Positions 23,926 through 33,726 of a DNA stretch of 64,000 bases are shown piece by piece (within the stretch, counting starts at the first letter, position 1; each line of letters starts with the position of its first letter). A program made the position numbers and the translations under genes. The DNA is taken from NCBI RefSeq assembly GCF_009766065.1, contig NZ_LMUE01000012.1, forward strand, positions 248,001-312,000, read 5' to 3'. This DNA is from Dyella sp. S184 (GTDB taxonomy: Bacteria; Pseudomonadota; Gammaproteobacteria; Xanthomonadales; Rhodanobacteraceae). The notes beneath the pieces are model-generated. The model was not told where the DNA came from, ran no database searches, and was given only the letters and a program-made list of their open reading frames with translations.

Positions 23926-26042
23926 GCGGTTCGCTCGATGATGCGTTCAAATGGTGGTAATGCCTTCAGCATGCCGCTGCCGTAGCGCTTGGTGACCACG
24001 CGGCGATCCAGCAGCACGATGCGACCGCGGTCGGTCTCGTTGCGGATCAGGCGTCCGCAGTACTGGGTGAGCAGGCGTGTGGCTTCGGGGATGCTCACTT
24101 CGATGAACGGGTTGCGGCCGCGCGATTCCAGCCATTCGGCATAGGTGGCCCCGACCGGATCGGTTGGTACCGCGAACGGCAGCTGGGTGATCACTACCGT
24201 CTCGCACAGCTTGCCGGGCAGGTCGAGGCCTTCGCCGAACGAAGCCAGTCCGAACAAGGTGCTGCCCTTGCCGGCTTCGATATCGGCACAGTGCTCGGCG
24301 ACCAGTTGTGACTTGCCCAGCGAGCCTTGCGCACGCACTTTGCGCACGTGCGCAATCGGCAGCTTCTGCAGCACGCGGTCGAGTTTCGCGCGCGAGGTGA
24401 ACAGCACCAGATTGCCGGCATTCCAATCGAGATGCTCGGCCAGCCACTCGCTGATTTCCTCGGCATGCGCCTCGCGTGCGTCGGGCAGCGTGCGCATCGC
24501 TGGTACTTCCAGTCGTGCCTGCGTAGCGAGGTCGAATGGCGAGGGCAGGCTCAGCGTCACCGCATCATCGGGCAGTCCCACCGAGTCGGCAAAACCGCGG
24601 AAGTTGCCACCGGCGCTCAACGTGGCCGAGGTCATCAGCACGCCGCTGGCGTTGCCCCACAGCACGCTGCGCAACAGGCCACCGGCGGACACGGCCGAGG
24701 CATGGCAGACCAGTTGCTGGTCGCCGCTGAGGGTGACCCAGCGCGCCAGCGGTGGCGCGTCGTCAGGGTCGCTGCTCGACCACGCGTGCCAGGTACTTGC
24801 CTGCTTGCCGATGCGCTCCAGCGCGATGCCGAGCTCGCGCGACAGTGCTTCCTGGGTCGGACCGCCATCGGTCATCTCGACCACCGCGCGGCGTACTGCG
24901 GTCAGCCAGCGCTGCACTTCGCCAGTGCAGGCGCTGAGCATGCGCGCATGCTCCACCCACGGCTGTGGCAGCTGGCCGAGCGAGCCGCGATACATCGGCT
25001 CGGTTTCGGCGGGGTCGGGCAACCAGCCGAGGCGGATCTCCTTTTCCAGCTCCTCCAGTCCATTGCTGAGTTCCTGCAGTTTCGCGTCGCCGCGGTCGAG
25101 GCTGAGCTTGCCCAGGGTCTCCTTGTCGGTGAGCGAATACGCCGCGTGGACCTGCCGGCCGAGCCGGCTCAGCTGGCGCACGGTGGCGGTCATGTAGACC
25201 TCGGCGGCGCCGCGGTCGATCGCCTTGGCCGGCACATGATGGCCTTCGTCGAAGATGTATAGAGTTTCGTCCGGTCGCGGCAGGATCACACCGCCCCATG
25301 CTTGATTGCCGCCGCCTTCATCCTCGCCGGGCATGGTGAGGTCGGCCAGCACCAGATCCTGGTTCGCCACGATGATCTCGGCATCATCCACCGCGCGGCG
25401 TGCGGCGAAGAACGGGCAGATCATGAACTGGCCACACCTGCGGTTGGTGCAGCCGCCAGCGCTGGTGGTCACCATCGGGCGCAGCAGGTCACTGACCGGC
25501 TCCGGCGCGCTGTCCATGTCGCCGTTCCATTCACCGTTGTCGAAGGAGGCGCTCAACTTGCCCAGTGCCTGCTTGTCGCGTGGCTGCGGCGGCTTCGTCC
25601 ACAGCGCGAGGTCCGCATCGAAACCGGCCAGACCCATCTGCCCGGAATCGTTCAGGCTGTTCGCTGCCATGCGCAGGTTGCGCGGACACAGGTAGCGGCC
25701 ACGGCCCTTGGCCAGAGCCACCTTGGCCTCGATCTCGTTGAGCTTCAGGTACAGCGGAATGTCCCGCTGTACGAGTTGTTCCTGCAGTGCCACGGTGGCG
25801 GTAGCGATCAGCAGCTTCTTCTTCTGGAAACGCGCTACGGCCACACCGGCGATCAGGTAGGCCATCGACTTGCCGGTGCCGGTCGGCGCCTCGATCACGG
25901 CCACGCCGCCGGTGCGGCCGAACGCCTTGGCCACCTCGGCGATCATCCTTCCTTGCGACGCGCGCGCGCGGAAGCCCGGCAGCCCGTCCTTCAGGCGCGC
26001 ATAGGCGGCGCGGATGGCGTCTTTGGTGGTGTCGGCGAGCAT
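23922..26042 (-). CDS. dinG: ATP-dependent DNA helicase DinG (XPD-like, Fe-S)
   Basis: A 706-residue superfamily 2 helicase. Walker A is 'EAPTGTGKSMAYLIAG'. The Fe-S cysteines lie in 'GRYLCPRNLR' and 'CTNRRCGQFMICPFFAARRA', as in the XPD/DinG family. Walker B is 'YIFDEGHHV' (DEGH rather than DEAH). The C-terminal domain has 'GNLVLFTSRAKLDRVL', 'FGLASFGEGLDLPG' and 'QYCGRLIRNETDRG' (motif VI). Known role: 5'-3' unwinding of R-loops and damaged forks. The HutD gene overlaps its end. Confidence 0.94.
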   Translation of the reverse strand: MLADTTKDAIRAAYARLKDGLPGFRARASQGRMIAEVAKAFGRTGGVAVIEAPTGTGKSMAYLIAGVAVARFQKKKLLIATATVALQEQLVQRDIPLYLKLNEIEAKVALAKGRGRYLCPRNLRMAANSLNDSGQMGLAGFDADLALWTKPPQPRDKQALGKLSASFDNGEWNGDMDSAPEPVSDLLRPMVTTSAGGCTNRRCGQFMICPFFAARRAVDDAEIIVANQDLVLADLTMPGEDEGGGNQAWGGVILPRPDETLYIFDEGHHVPAKAIDRGAAEVYMTATVRQLSRLGRQVHAAYSLTDKETLGKLSLDRGDAKLQELSNGLEELEKEIRLGWLPDPAETEPMYRGSLGQLPQPWVEHARMLSACTGEVQRWLTAVRRAVVEMTDGGPTQEALSRELGIALERIGKQASTWHAWSSSDPDDAPPLARWVTLSGDQQLVCHASAVSAGGLLRSVLWGNASGVLMTSATLSAGGNFRGFADSVGLPDDAVTLSLPSPFDLATQARLEVPAMRTLPDAREAHAEEISEWLAEHLDWNAGNLVLFTSRAKLDRVLQKLPIAHVRKVRAQGSLGKSQLVAEHCADIEAGKGSTLFGLASFGEGLDLPGKLCETVVITQLPFAVPTDPVGATYAEWLESRGRNPFIEVSIPEATRLLTQYCGRLIRNETDRGRIVLLDRRVVTKRYGSGMLKALPPFERIIERTA

Positions 26043-26297
26043 GTGGGGGTGGGGCCTGTGGTGCGGGTTATGCGTGAGTATGGGCCGGGATGCGGCCAGT
26101 CGCTGGAGGACGACCGCAGTCCGCGCATCGCGCCGGACCCATTAGTGCCGAATGCAATAGGACAGTTTATCGGTATTGCGTACCCGGCCGCATGGAGGCA
26201 GGCTCATGCCTAGGCTGGCGTCAGCCTTGTCGCGCGGATTGAAAGGGTATGCTGATCACTCGGCGCTGGGAGGCCCGGGCTTGGGGGAGCTCTATAG

Positions 26298-29252
26298 ATG
26301 AAGCACGCGGATGCTGTTGAGTCGACGTTGTCCGACGGCTCATTGCAGCTGACATGGCTGGCTCGCCTCACGGCGGCCCACACACCCGACGAAGTGGCCA
26401 GGGTGATTGCGGGTCTGGCGCAGGCTGGATCGGGCTGCAAGGCTGCCTGCGTGTTGTGGGGGCTGGATCAGCCGGCCAGCCATCACAGTGTTCCGCCGAC
26501 CCGCATGGATCCTGCCGACTGGTCGTGGCTGCTCGACGCAAGCCAGTCCGGGCAGCCCTGCTGGAATCCGGACCAGCATCGCATCGCGATTCGCCTGTGC
26601 CAGCAACCCGAACCGGCACTACTGTTGCTCACGCTGTGGCCGGGGCACGATGCCACCAGTTTTCTCGATGAACTGGTCGCGGCACTGCAGCTTGCCGGCC
26701 AGCATCTGCGCCGGGCGCTGGAGTGGTCCGACCTGCAGCACTCGCATCGGCAGCTGGAACGTTCCGAGGCGCTACAGCGCGCCCTGTTCGCGATCTCCGA
26801 CCTGGCCGGTTCCGAGCGCGACATGCCGGACATGCTGCGCGGTATCCATGCCATCGTCAGCACGCTGATGTACGCGGAAAATTTTTTCATCGTGCTGTAT
26901 AACGCCGAGCAGGACACGATCCGCTTTCTGTATTTCGTCGATGTCGAGTCACCCGCCGTGTTCGAAGTGGGCCAGGATCTGCCGCTGAGCACGATCGAAA
27001 ACACGTTGACCTGGTACGTGATCCGCGATGGCAGCGCGCGCATGGGTGACACCGAGGAATTGCTGGCCCAGGTATCCGGGCCGGTCGCGCTGATCGGGTC
27101 GGACAGTTACGACTGGCTGGGCGTGCCGATGTTGCGTGATGGCCGGCCACGCGGTGCGCTGGTGGTGCAAAGCTATCGCCAGGACATCGGTTTTTCGGAC
27201 GAGGATCTGACTCTGCTGCAATTTGTAGGCAGCCATATCCTCACCGCAGTGGAACGCAAGCAGACCAAGGATGATCTGGAACAGCGGGTACATTTGCGTA
27301 CCCTTGAACTGGCCGAGGCGAATCGCGGCCTGCAGCTGGAAATCATCGAGCGGCAGCGCGCCGAACATCTGCAGGTAGCCTTGTTCCAGATCGCCGAGCT
27401 GGCCACCGCAGATATCGATCAGAGCGAGTTCTATCGGCGCGTGCATGCCGCGGTCGGCGAGTTGCTGAATGCGGAAAACTTCTTCATTGCCCTGCTTTCC
27501 GATGACGGTCAGCGTTTGACATTTCCCTACTCGGTGGATGAAGTCATGGCGCCGCCCGAAGAGCGGCCGCTGGCGCGTGGTCTGAGCGAATACGTACTGC
27601 GTTGTGGTACCGCCCTGTGGGCCGACAACGCGGACATCGAGGAACTCGTGCGCCAGGGCGAGGTGGCATCGGGGCGTTCTGGCGCGCCAGCGATGTCCTG
27701 GCTGGGCGTGCCGTTGATCGTCGGCGACGAGGTGATCGGTCTGGTGACGGTGCAGAGCTACAGTCCCCTGATCGTCTACGGGCCGGCGGACCAGGAACTG
27801 CTCAGCTTCGTGGCCTCGCAGGTCGCCAACAGCCTGGTCCGTCGTCGTTCCGCCGAGTCGCTGCGGCGCGCCTATGAACAGCTCGAGCACCGGGTGGAAG
27901 AGCGTACGTTGGCATTGCGCAAGGAAATCAACGAACGCGAACGCATCCAGGATCAACTCAGGCATCAGGTGATGCACGATTCGCTGACCGGGCTGCCCAA
28001 TCGCGGCTACCTGCGCGATCGCATCGACCGCGTTTTGAACAGCATCCGACACGAGCCGTTGCGCCGTTGCGCTTTGCTGTACCTGGATGTCGACCGCTTC
28101 AAGATCATCAACGACAGCCTGGGGCACCTGGCCGGAGACGAGGTGCTGAAAGAGGTCGCGATGCGCCTGGCTAGTTGCGTGCGTCATCCCGATCTGGTGG
28201 CACGGTTGGCCGGTGACGAGTTCGCGATCCTGCTGGAAGAGGTGGAGATCCCGTCGGTGGCCATGACCGTGGCGCAGCGAGTGCTGGACGCGCTCGGGGC
28301 GCCGATGCTGGTCGCCGGCAAGGAACTGCAGCCAACTGCCAGCGTGGGTATCGCGATCGGCTACGCTCATTACCTGGCCGCCGACGAGTTGCTGCGCGAT
28401 GCCGATATCGCGCTGTACCGGGCCAAGGAACTCGGGCGCAAGCGCTTCGAGATGTTCGACGAGACGCTGGCGAAGAACGTGGTCGACGTGCTGGCGCTGG
28501 AGGTCGAGCTGCGCCAGGCACTGCAGCATGATCAGTTCGAACCGTACTTCCAGCCGATCTGCCGGCTCGATGGTGGCGAGGCAGTGGGTTACGAAGCACT
28601 GATCCGCTGGAACCATCCGTCGCAAGGGCTGCTCAGGCCAGCGGATTTCATGAAGATTGCCGAAGACAGCGGGCTGATCGAGACGATCGACTGGCGCATG
28701 TTCGAACTCAGCTGCCGCCAGCTGGTGCGGCACGGTCGGGACGACACCTTCATGACCTTGAATGTGTCTGCATTGCACCTGCGTCATGCGGATTTCGACG
28801 TACGGCTGATCCAGCTTCTCGAACGCACCGGCCTGCCGCCCACGCGCCTGATCTTCGAAGTCACTGAAGGCGCGCTGCTGGACAATCCCGAGCGCGTACG
28901 CGCCACGCTCGACCGGTTGCGCATGGCTGGCGTGGGCGCCGCGCTGGACGATTTCGGCACCGGCTACTCGTCACTGAGCTACCTGCACTCGCTGCCGTTG
29001 CGCATGCTGAAAATCGACCGCGCATTCGTGCACGAGCTGGACAAGGATCAGAACAGCAGCAGCACCACCGTAGTGGCGGCGATCCTTGCGCTGGCGCGGG
29101 CGTTGAACATCCAGGTGATCGCCGAAGGCATCGAGACCGAAACCCAGCGCGATGTCCTGCTGGCGATGGGTTGCGAGATGGGGCAAGGCTATCTGCTGGG
29201 CTACCCGGCACCGATCGGACAATGGCTGGAAGCCCACACCGATAGCGAGTGA
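26298..29252 (+). CDS. GAF-GAF-GGDEF-EAL cyclic-di-GMP protein
   Basis: A 984-residue soluble signalling protein. After a GAF-like N-terminus come two recognisable GAF domains (about 165-330 and 360-520), each with 'LNAENFF' or 'MYAENFF' and 'WLGVP', joined by coiled coils. The GGDEF domain (about 550-710) reads Ala638-Gly-Asp-Glu-Phe in place of GGDEF, with 'DVDRFKIINDSLGH' intact. The EAL domain (about 725-975) has E766-A-L, 'MTLNVSA', 'EVTEGALL', 'DDFGTGYSSL', 'LKIDRAFV' and 'AEGIE', so phosphodiesterase residues are all present. It is likely a c-di-GMP phosphodiesterase with a weak or regulatory cyclase half. Divergent from dinG. Confidence 0.93.
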   Translation: MKHADAVESTLSDGSLQLTWLARLTAAHTPDEVARVIAGLAQAGSGCKAACVLWGLDQPASHHSVPPTRMDPADWSWLLDASQSGQPCWNPDQHRIAIRLCQQPEPALLLLTLWPGHDATSFLDELVAALQLAGQHLRRALEWSDLQHSHRQLERSEALQRALFAISDLAGSERDMPDMLRGIHAIVSTLMYAENFFIVLYNAEQDTIRFLYFVDVESPAVFEVGQDLPLSTIENTLTWYVIRDGSARMGDTEELLAQVSGPVALIGSDSYDWLGVPMLRDGRPRGALVVQSYRQDIGFSDEDLTLLQFVGSHILTAVERKQTKDDLEQRVHLRTLELAEANRGLQLEIIERQRAEHLQVALFQIAELATADIDQSEFYRRVHAAVGELLNAENFFIALLSDDGQRLTFPYSVDEVMAPPEERPLARGLSEYVLRCGTALWADNADIEELVRQGEVASGRSGAPAMSWLGVPLIVGDEVIGLVTVQSYSPLIVYGPADQELLSFVASQVANSLVRRRSAESLRRAYEQLEHRVEERTLALRKEINERERIQDQLRHQVMHDSLTGLPNRGYLRDRIDRVLNSIRHEPLRRCALLYLDVDRFKIINDSLGHLAGDEVLKEVAMRLASCVRHPDLVARLAGDEFAILLEEVEIPSVAMTVAQRVLDALGAPMLVAGKELQPTASVGIAIGYAHYLAADELLRDADIALYRAKELGRKRFEMFDETLAKNVVDVLALEVELRQALQHDQFEPYFQPICRLDGGEAVGYEALIRWNHPSQGLLRPADFMKIAEDSGLIETIDWRMFELSCRQLVRHGRDDTFMTLNVSALHLRHADFDVRLIQLLERTGLPPTRLIFEVTEGALLDNPERVRATLDRLRMAGVGAALDDFGTGYSSLSYLHSLPLRMLKIDRAFVHELDKDQNSSSTTVVAAILALARALNIQVIAEGIETETQRDVLLAMGCEMGQGYLLGYPAPIGQWLEAHTDSE

Positions 29253-29265
29253 GCCGATGGGCTAG

Positions 29266-29934
29266 TCAGTGTGGCGCTGCCGCCGCGATCTGCCGCAATG
29301 CTTGCTCGAATGCCTCAGGCGGCTGGCCACCGGAAATCAGGTGTTGGCCGTTGATGATGGTTGCCGGCACCGAGTGGATGCCACGACTCTGGAAGAACTG
29401 CTCCTGTGTACGTACATCGTCGGCATAGGTATCACTGGCAAGAATTTGCTGCGCACGCTGGGTATCCAGGCCAGCCTCGCCGGCCAGTCGCGCCAGCGTG
29501 TCATGCGCGCTGACGTCCTCGCCATCAGTGAAGTAGGCGCGCAGAAGTACCTGCTTCAGCGCGAGGTCACGACCTTCCAGTTCCGCCCAGTGCAGCAGCC
29601 GATGTGCATCGAAAGTGTTGTAGACGCGGCTGCGCCGGTCCATCCGGAACGTGAAGCCGAGCGACTCGCCACGCGCGCGGATCGCTTCGCGGTTGGCATC
29701 GATCTGTTCGGGTGTGCTGCCGTATTTGTGTACCAGATGCTCGGTGGAATCCTCGCCTTCCGGCACCATCTGCGGATTCAGCTCGAACGGCTGAAAGTGG
29801 ATTTCCGCAGCGACCTCGCCATCCAGCTTCGTCAGCGCCTGCTGCAGTGAGGCGAGCCCGATCGCACACCACGGGCACGAGACATCCGAGACGAAATCGA
29901 TACGGACCGGAACGGGGGTGGCTTGCGTGGACAT
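29266..29934 (-). CDS. DsbA family oxidoreductase, FrnE-like
   Basis: A 222-residue thioredoxin-fold protein with a 'CPWC' active site in 'DFVSDVSCPWCAIGL', the FrnE-family 'FQPFELNPQMVPEG', and a cis-Pro region 'SRGIHSVPATIINGQHLISG' near the C-terminus. No signal peptide is present with the chosen start at 29934, so it acts in the cytoplasm. FrnE-type proteins reduce or isomerise disulfides under stress. A longer frame to 30015 exists but adds no family sequence. Confidence 0.92.
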   Translation of the reverse strand: MSTQATPVPVRIDFVSDVSCPWCAIGLASLQQALTKLDGEVAAEIHFQPFELNPQMVPEGEDSTEHLVHKYGSTPEQIDANREAIRARGESLGFTFRMDRRSRVYNTFDAHRLLHWAELEGRDLALKQVLLRAYFTDGEDVSAHDTLARLAGEAGLDTQRAQQILASDTYADDVRTQEQFFQSRGIHSVPATIINGQHLISGGQPPEAFEQALRQIAAAAPH

Positions 29935-30021
29935 CGGGGCACCTTCAAGGGATAGGTATGTCGCAGGCCGGTTGGACTGCAGATCTGCTCTAGATAGGGT
30001 CGCCAGGTGATGCAATCAATC

Positions 30022-31692
30022 TCAATTTCTCGACAGCGTCGTGATGCTCAAAGCCACCGCCTCGGCGATCTTGATCCCATCGACGGCCGCGGACAGGATG
30101 CCGCCGGCATAGCCGGCACCTTCGCCGGCGGGATAGAGGCCGCGGGTGTTGAGGCTTTGCAGGCTGTCGTCGCGTTTGACTCGCACTGGCGAGGAGGTGC
30201 GTGTCTCGACGCCGGTGAGGATCGCGTCGTGCATCGCATAGCCACGGATCTGGCGCTCGAATGCGGGCAACGCCTCGCGGATCGCGGCGATCGCATAACC
30301 GGGCAGCGCGCTGTCGAGCTTGCCCAGAGTCACGCCTGGCTTGTAAGACGGCTGCACGTCACCGAATTCATGCGAGGCGCGGCCGGCGAGGAAGTCGCCG
30401 ACCAGCTGGCCCGGCGCGCTGTAGTTTTCGCCGCCCAGGATGTAGGCGCGGCTTTCCAGTTCGCGTTGCAGCGCGATGCCGGCGAGCGGGTCGAGCTGGC
30501 CGTTCTCGAGCCGGTTGTCGAATGGCGCAAAGTCGGATGGCTCGATGCCGACCACCACCGCCGCATTCGCATTGCGCTCATTGCGTGAGTACTGGCTCAT
30601 GCCATTGGTAACCACGCGGCCGGGTTCGGAGGCGGCGGCGACCACGGTACCGCCCGGGCACATGCAGAAGCTGTAGACCGAACGACCGTTGCCCTCGTGA
30701 TTGCCCTTGCAGTGGTGCACCAGTTTGTAGTCGGCGGCACCGAGGATCGGATGGCCGGCCTGCGGGCCGAAGCGGGCATGGTCGATGACCGATTGCGGAT
30801 GCTCGATGCGGAAACCGATCGAGAAGGGCTTGGCTTCCAGATAGACACCGCGTGCGTGCAGCATCTCGAAGGTGTCGCGCGCGCTGTGGCCGACTGCCAG
30901 CACCACATGGTCGGTACGGATCTGCTCGCCATTGGCCAGGGTCACGCCACGGATCTGCTGCTGGCCGTCCACGCTGGGCTCAAGCAGCAAGTCGTCGACG
31001 CGCTGGCTGAAACGGATCTCGCCACCCAGTGCTTCGATCGTGGCGCGCATGTTCTCCACCATCGTCACCAGTCGGAACGTGCCGATATGCGGCTTGCTGA
31101 CGTAGAGGATCTCCTCCGGCGCGCCGGCCTTGACGAACTCGGTGAGCACCTTGCGGCCATGATGCAGCGGATCGCGGATCTGGCTGTGCAGCTTGCCGTC
31201 GGAGAACGTACCGGCACCGCCTTCGCCGAACTGCACGTTGGATTCCGGGTGCAGGTTGCGCTTGCGCCACAGGTCCCAGGTGTCCTTGGTGCGCTCGCGC
31301 ACTTCCTTGCCGCGATCGAGGATGATCGGACGGAAACCCATCTGCGCCAGGATCAACCCGGCGAACAGACCGCAGGGGCCGAAGCCGATCACCAGCGGGC
31401 GGTGTTCCAGCTGGGCTGGTGCCTGGGCGACAACGTGGTAATTGGTGTCCGGTGTGGGCTGGACATGCTGGTCGTCGGCGTAGCGTCGCAGCAGTTCCGC
31501 TTCTCGCGGCGTCTCGATGTCCAGTGCGTAGATCAGTGCGATCGCGCCACGTTTGCGCGCGTCGTAACCACGCCGGGCGACGGTGTAGCGGGTCAGCGCT
31601 GCGGCCTCGATATCCAGCCGCTTGAGGATCGCGGCGGTCAGCGCGGCCTCGGTGTGATCGAGCGGCAGCTTGAGGTCGGTCAGTCGCAACAT
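30022..31692 (-). CDS. FAD-dependent oxidoreductase (uncharacterised dehydrogenase family)
   Basis: A 556-residue protein with a Rossmann FAD site 'VIGFGPCGLFAGLILAQMGF', 'ILDRGKEVRERTKDTW', 'NVQFGEGGAGTFSDGKL', the second nucleotide region 'VVLAVGHSARDTFEMLHARG', and 'CMCPGGTVVAAASEPG'. This layout matches a widely conserved FAD-dependent family whose reaction is unknown. The start at 31692 gives 'MLRLTDLKLPLDH', typical of family N-termini. It stands alone between the DsbA-like and DUF1993 genes. Confidence 0.9.
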   Translation of the reverse strand: MLRLTDLKLPLDHTEAALTAAILKRLDIEAAALTRYTVARRGYDARKRGAIALIYALDIETPREAELLRRYADDQHVQPTPDTNYHVVAQAPAQLEHRPLVIGFGPCGLFAGLILAQMGFRPIILDRGKEVRERTKDTWDLWRKRNLHPESNVQFGEGGAGTFSDGKLHSQIRDPLHHGRKVLTEFVKAGAPEEILYVSKPHIGTFRLVTMVENMRATIEALGGEIRFSQRVDDLLLEPSVDGQQQIRGVTLANGEQIRTDHVVLAVGHSARDTFEMLHARGVYLEAKPFSIGFRIEHPQSVIDHARFGPQAGHPILGAADYKLVHHCKGNHEGNGRSVYSFCMCPGGTVVAAASEPGRVVTNGMSQYSRNERNANAAVVVGIEPSDFAPFDNRLENGQLDPLAGIALQRELESRAYILGGENYSAPGQLVGDFLAGRASHEFGDVQPSYKPGVTLGKLDSALPGYAIAAIREALPAFERQIRGYAMHDAILTGVETRTSSPVRVKRDDSLQSLNTRGLYPAGEGAGYAGGILSAAVDGIKIAEAVALSITTLSRN

Positions 31693-31815
31693 GGGTCTGG
31701 GAATCCGGAAACTGAAATCAGCTGCAGGATTTTCGCAGATATCGCGTTGGCGTGATGGTTGGAGCTGGCGCCACGGCCGTAGCCGTGGCGCCATGCGTCG
31801 GAGCGCCTGTTCGAA

Positions 31816-32322
31816 TCAGGCCTGACCGATGAAATCGTTCTTGCCGATCTCGGTGCCCGCCTCACGCAGGATGTTGTACGCGGTGGTGCAATGGAAAAAC
31901 ACGTTCGGAAGAGCGAAGCCCAGCAGGTAGGCCTGGCCTTCAAACGTCATCTCGCCGCTGCGCATCTTGAGGACGATCGTGCGGCCCTCGCTGCCGTCGA
32001 TCTGCTCGGGCTTGAACGTCTTGATGTATTCGATCGCGCTGTCGATGCGCGCGTAGAGCTGCTCCAGCGTGGTCTCGTTGTCCTCGAACGACTTCGGCTC
32101 GACCCCGGCCAGGCGGGCGCTGCCGCGCGTCGCCATATCACAGGCGATCTGCACCTGCTTGACCAGCGGCAGCATGTCGGGGATCAGCCGGGTCTGCAGC
32201 AGCACTTCGTCGCTGACGTTCTTTGTCTTCGCGTGTTCCGCGCCCTTCTGCAGCACGTGCTTGAGATTGCCGAGCGCACGGATGAAGACGGGGACGGCAG
32301 CCTGATACATGGACAGTGTCAT
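31816..32322 (-). CDS. DUF1993 family protein
   Basis: A 168-residue, mostly helical protein matching the DUF1993 pattern: 'MYQAAVPVFIRALGNLKHVL', 'RLIPDMLPLVKQVQIACD', and 'FALPNVFFHCTTAYNILREA' near the end, as in DinB-like four-helix bundles. Function unknown. Its start codon overlaps the stop of the MFS gene by 4 bases, so it is co-translated with the exporter. Confidence 0.9.
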   Translation of the reverse strand: MTLSMYQAAVPVFIRALGNLKHVLQKGAEHAKTKNVSDEVLLQTRLIPDMLPLVKQVQIACDMATRGSARLAGVEPKSFEDNETTLEQLYARIDSAIEYIKTFKPEQIDGSEGRTIVLKMRSGEMTFEGQAYLLGFALPNVFFHCTTAYNILREAGTEIGKNDFIGQA

Positions 32323-33656
32323 GGGGATTGCTCCGGTGGGACGTGGGGAAGCGGTTCGGACGAAAACTCGTTGAATGGCAGGGTGGGGACGATCTCGTCT
32401 GCTGCCAAGGGGGCGGATGCTGGCACGTGACGGGTCACCTTTATGGCAATCAAACCCGCAGTCAGCAGCAGCGCCGCGGCCAGCACGAAGGCCGCGCCCG
32501 GCAGATGCTGCACCGGCGCGTGGTCACTGATGAATAGCGCGAACAGATTGGAGAACAGCGCCGGGCCGAAGATACCGGCGAGGCTGGCCAGGCTGGTCAG
32601 CGCACCCTGCAGACGGCCTTGCTCATGCGGGTCGACCTGATGCGTCATCATCGCCTGCGCCGGCGGTCCGGCCAGTCCACCGAGACTGAGGAACGGAATG
32701 CCGAGCAGGAATACCCACGGTAGCGACGCAAAGCCAAAGAACACATAACCGACGATACACAGCGCGAGCCCGGCCAGGATCATCCGTCGCTCGCCCAGTT
32801 TCGGCATCAGCCGGCGCACCAGCACCGCCTGCACCAGCCCGCTGCACAGGCCGACCAGACCCAGCGTATAGCCGACGGCTTGCGGTCCCCAGCCATAGCG
32901 GTAATCGGTGTACAGCACGTAGGTGGAGTTCAGCGAGAACTGCGCCAGGTTGATCAGGAAGAACACCGTCGCCAGCCCGAACACCTGCGGATAGCGGCGC
33001 AGCAGCACCACGGCGCCGAACGGATTGGCATGGCGCCAGTCGAAGCGCGCACTGCGGCGTTCCTTCGGCAGCGATTCGGGCAGCACGAAATAGCCGTAGC
33101 CAAAGTTGATCAGCGACAGGCCGGCCGCCACCCAGAACGGCAAGCGGATATGCAGGTGGCCGAGGAAGCCGCCCAGCGCCGGACCCACGATGAAGCCGAT
33201 GCCGAACGCGGCACCGAGCGTGCCGAACGCCGCGGCGCGCTTCTCCTTCGGCACGATGTCGGCGATATACGCATTCGCGGTGGAGAAGCTGGCCGCGCAG
33301 ATGCCGGACACCGCGCGGCCGACGAACAGCAGCCACAGCACCGGCGCCAGCGCCATCACGATGAAGTCGACGCCGAGGCCGAAGCTGGAAATCAGGATCA
33401 CCGTGCGTCGGCCGTAGCGGTCCGACAGCGCGCCCTGCACGGGCGAGAACACGAACTGCATGAGCATGAACAGCGTGACAAACGCGCCGGCCCACACCGC
33501 GGCTTGCGAGATGCTGCCGCCAATCAGCTGCACGATCAGATGCGGCAGCACTGGGATGATGATGCCGAACGCCAGCATGTCCAGCATCACGGTGACAAAG
33601 ATGAAGTTGAGGGCGGCGCGGTGGCGCGGAGCGGCGAGGGTGGGTGGCTGATCCAT
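32319..33656 (-). CDS. MFS transporter, TetA-like (DHA1 family)
   Basis: A 445-residue, 12-helix exporter. The first helix '[20 protein letters not shown]' and motif A '[16 protein letters not shown]' are typical of TetA-class drug-proton antiporters, with motif C-like '[15 protein letters not shown]'. The substrate cannot be told from sequence; tetracycline export is possible but many such proteins export other compounds. The start at 33656 precedes the first helix with a short basic tail, and the longer frame adds 45 unlikely residues. Confidence 0.9.
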   Translation of the reverse strand: MDQPPTLAAPRHRAALNFIFVTVMLDMLAFGIIIPVLPHLIVQLIGGSISQAAVWAGAFVTLFMLMQFVFSPVQGALSDRYGRRTVILISSFGLGVDFIVMALAPVLWLLFVGRAVSGICAASFSTANAYIADIVPKEKRAAAFGTLGAAFGIGFIVGPALGGFLGHLHIRLPFWVAAGLSLINFGYGYFVLPESLPKERRSARFDWRHANPFGAVVLLRRYPQVFGLATVFFLINLAQFSLNSTYVLYTDYRYGWGPQAVGYTLGLVGLCSGLVQAVLVRRLMPKLGERRMILAGLALCIVGYVFFGFASLPWVFLLGIPFLSLGGLAGPPAQAMMTHQVDPHEQGRLQGALTSLASLAGIFGPALFSNLFALFISDHAPVQHLPGAAFVLAAALLLTAGLIAIKVTRHVPASAPLAADEIVPTLPFNEFSSEPLPHVPPEQSP

Positions 33657-33726
33657 GGGGCGAGGCGAGGCGATGGGAGATGCACGATAGCCGAACGGCG
33701 CTGCCGCTACATGTGCGGAGGCTGCG

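Noticed and set aside
26949-28787. A 612-codon antisense frame inside the GGDEF-EAL gene
   Set aside because: The translation is a His/Gln-rich product of complementary codons; the sense strand has full signalling domains.
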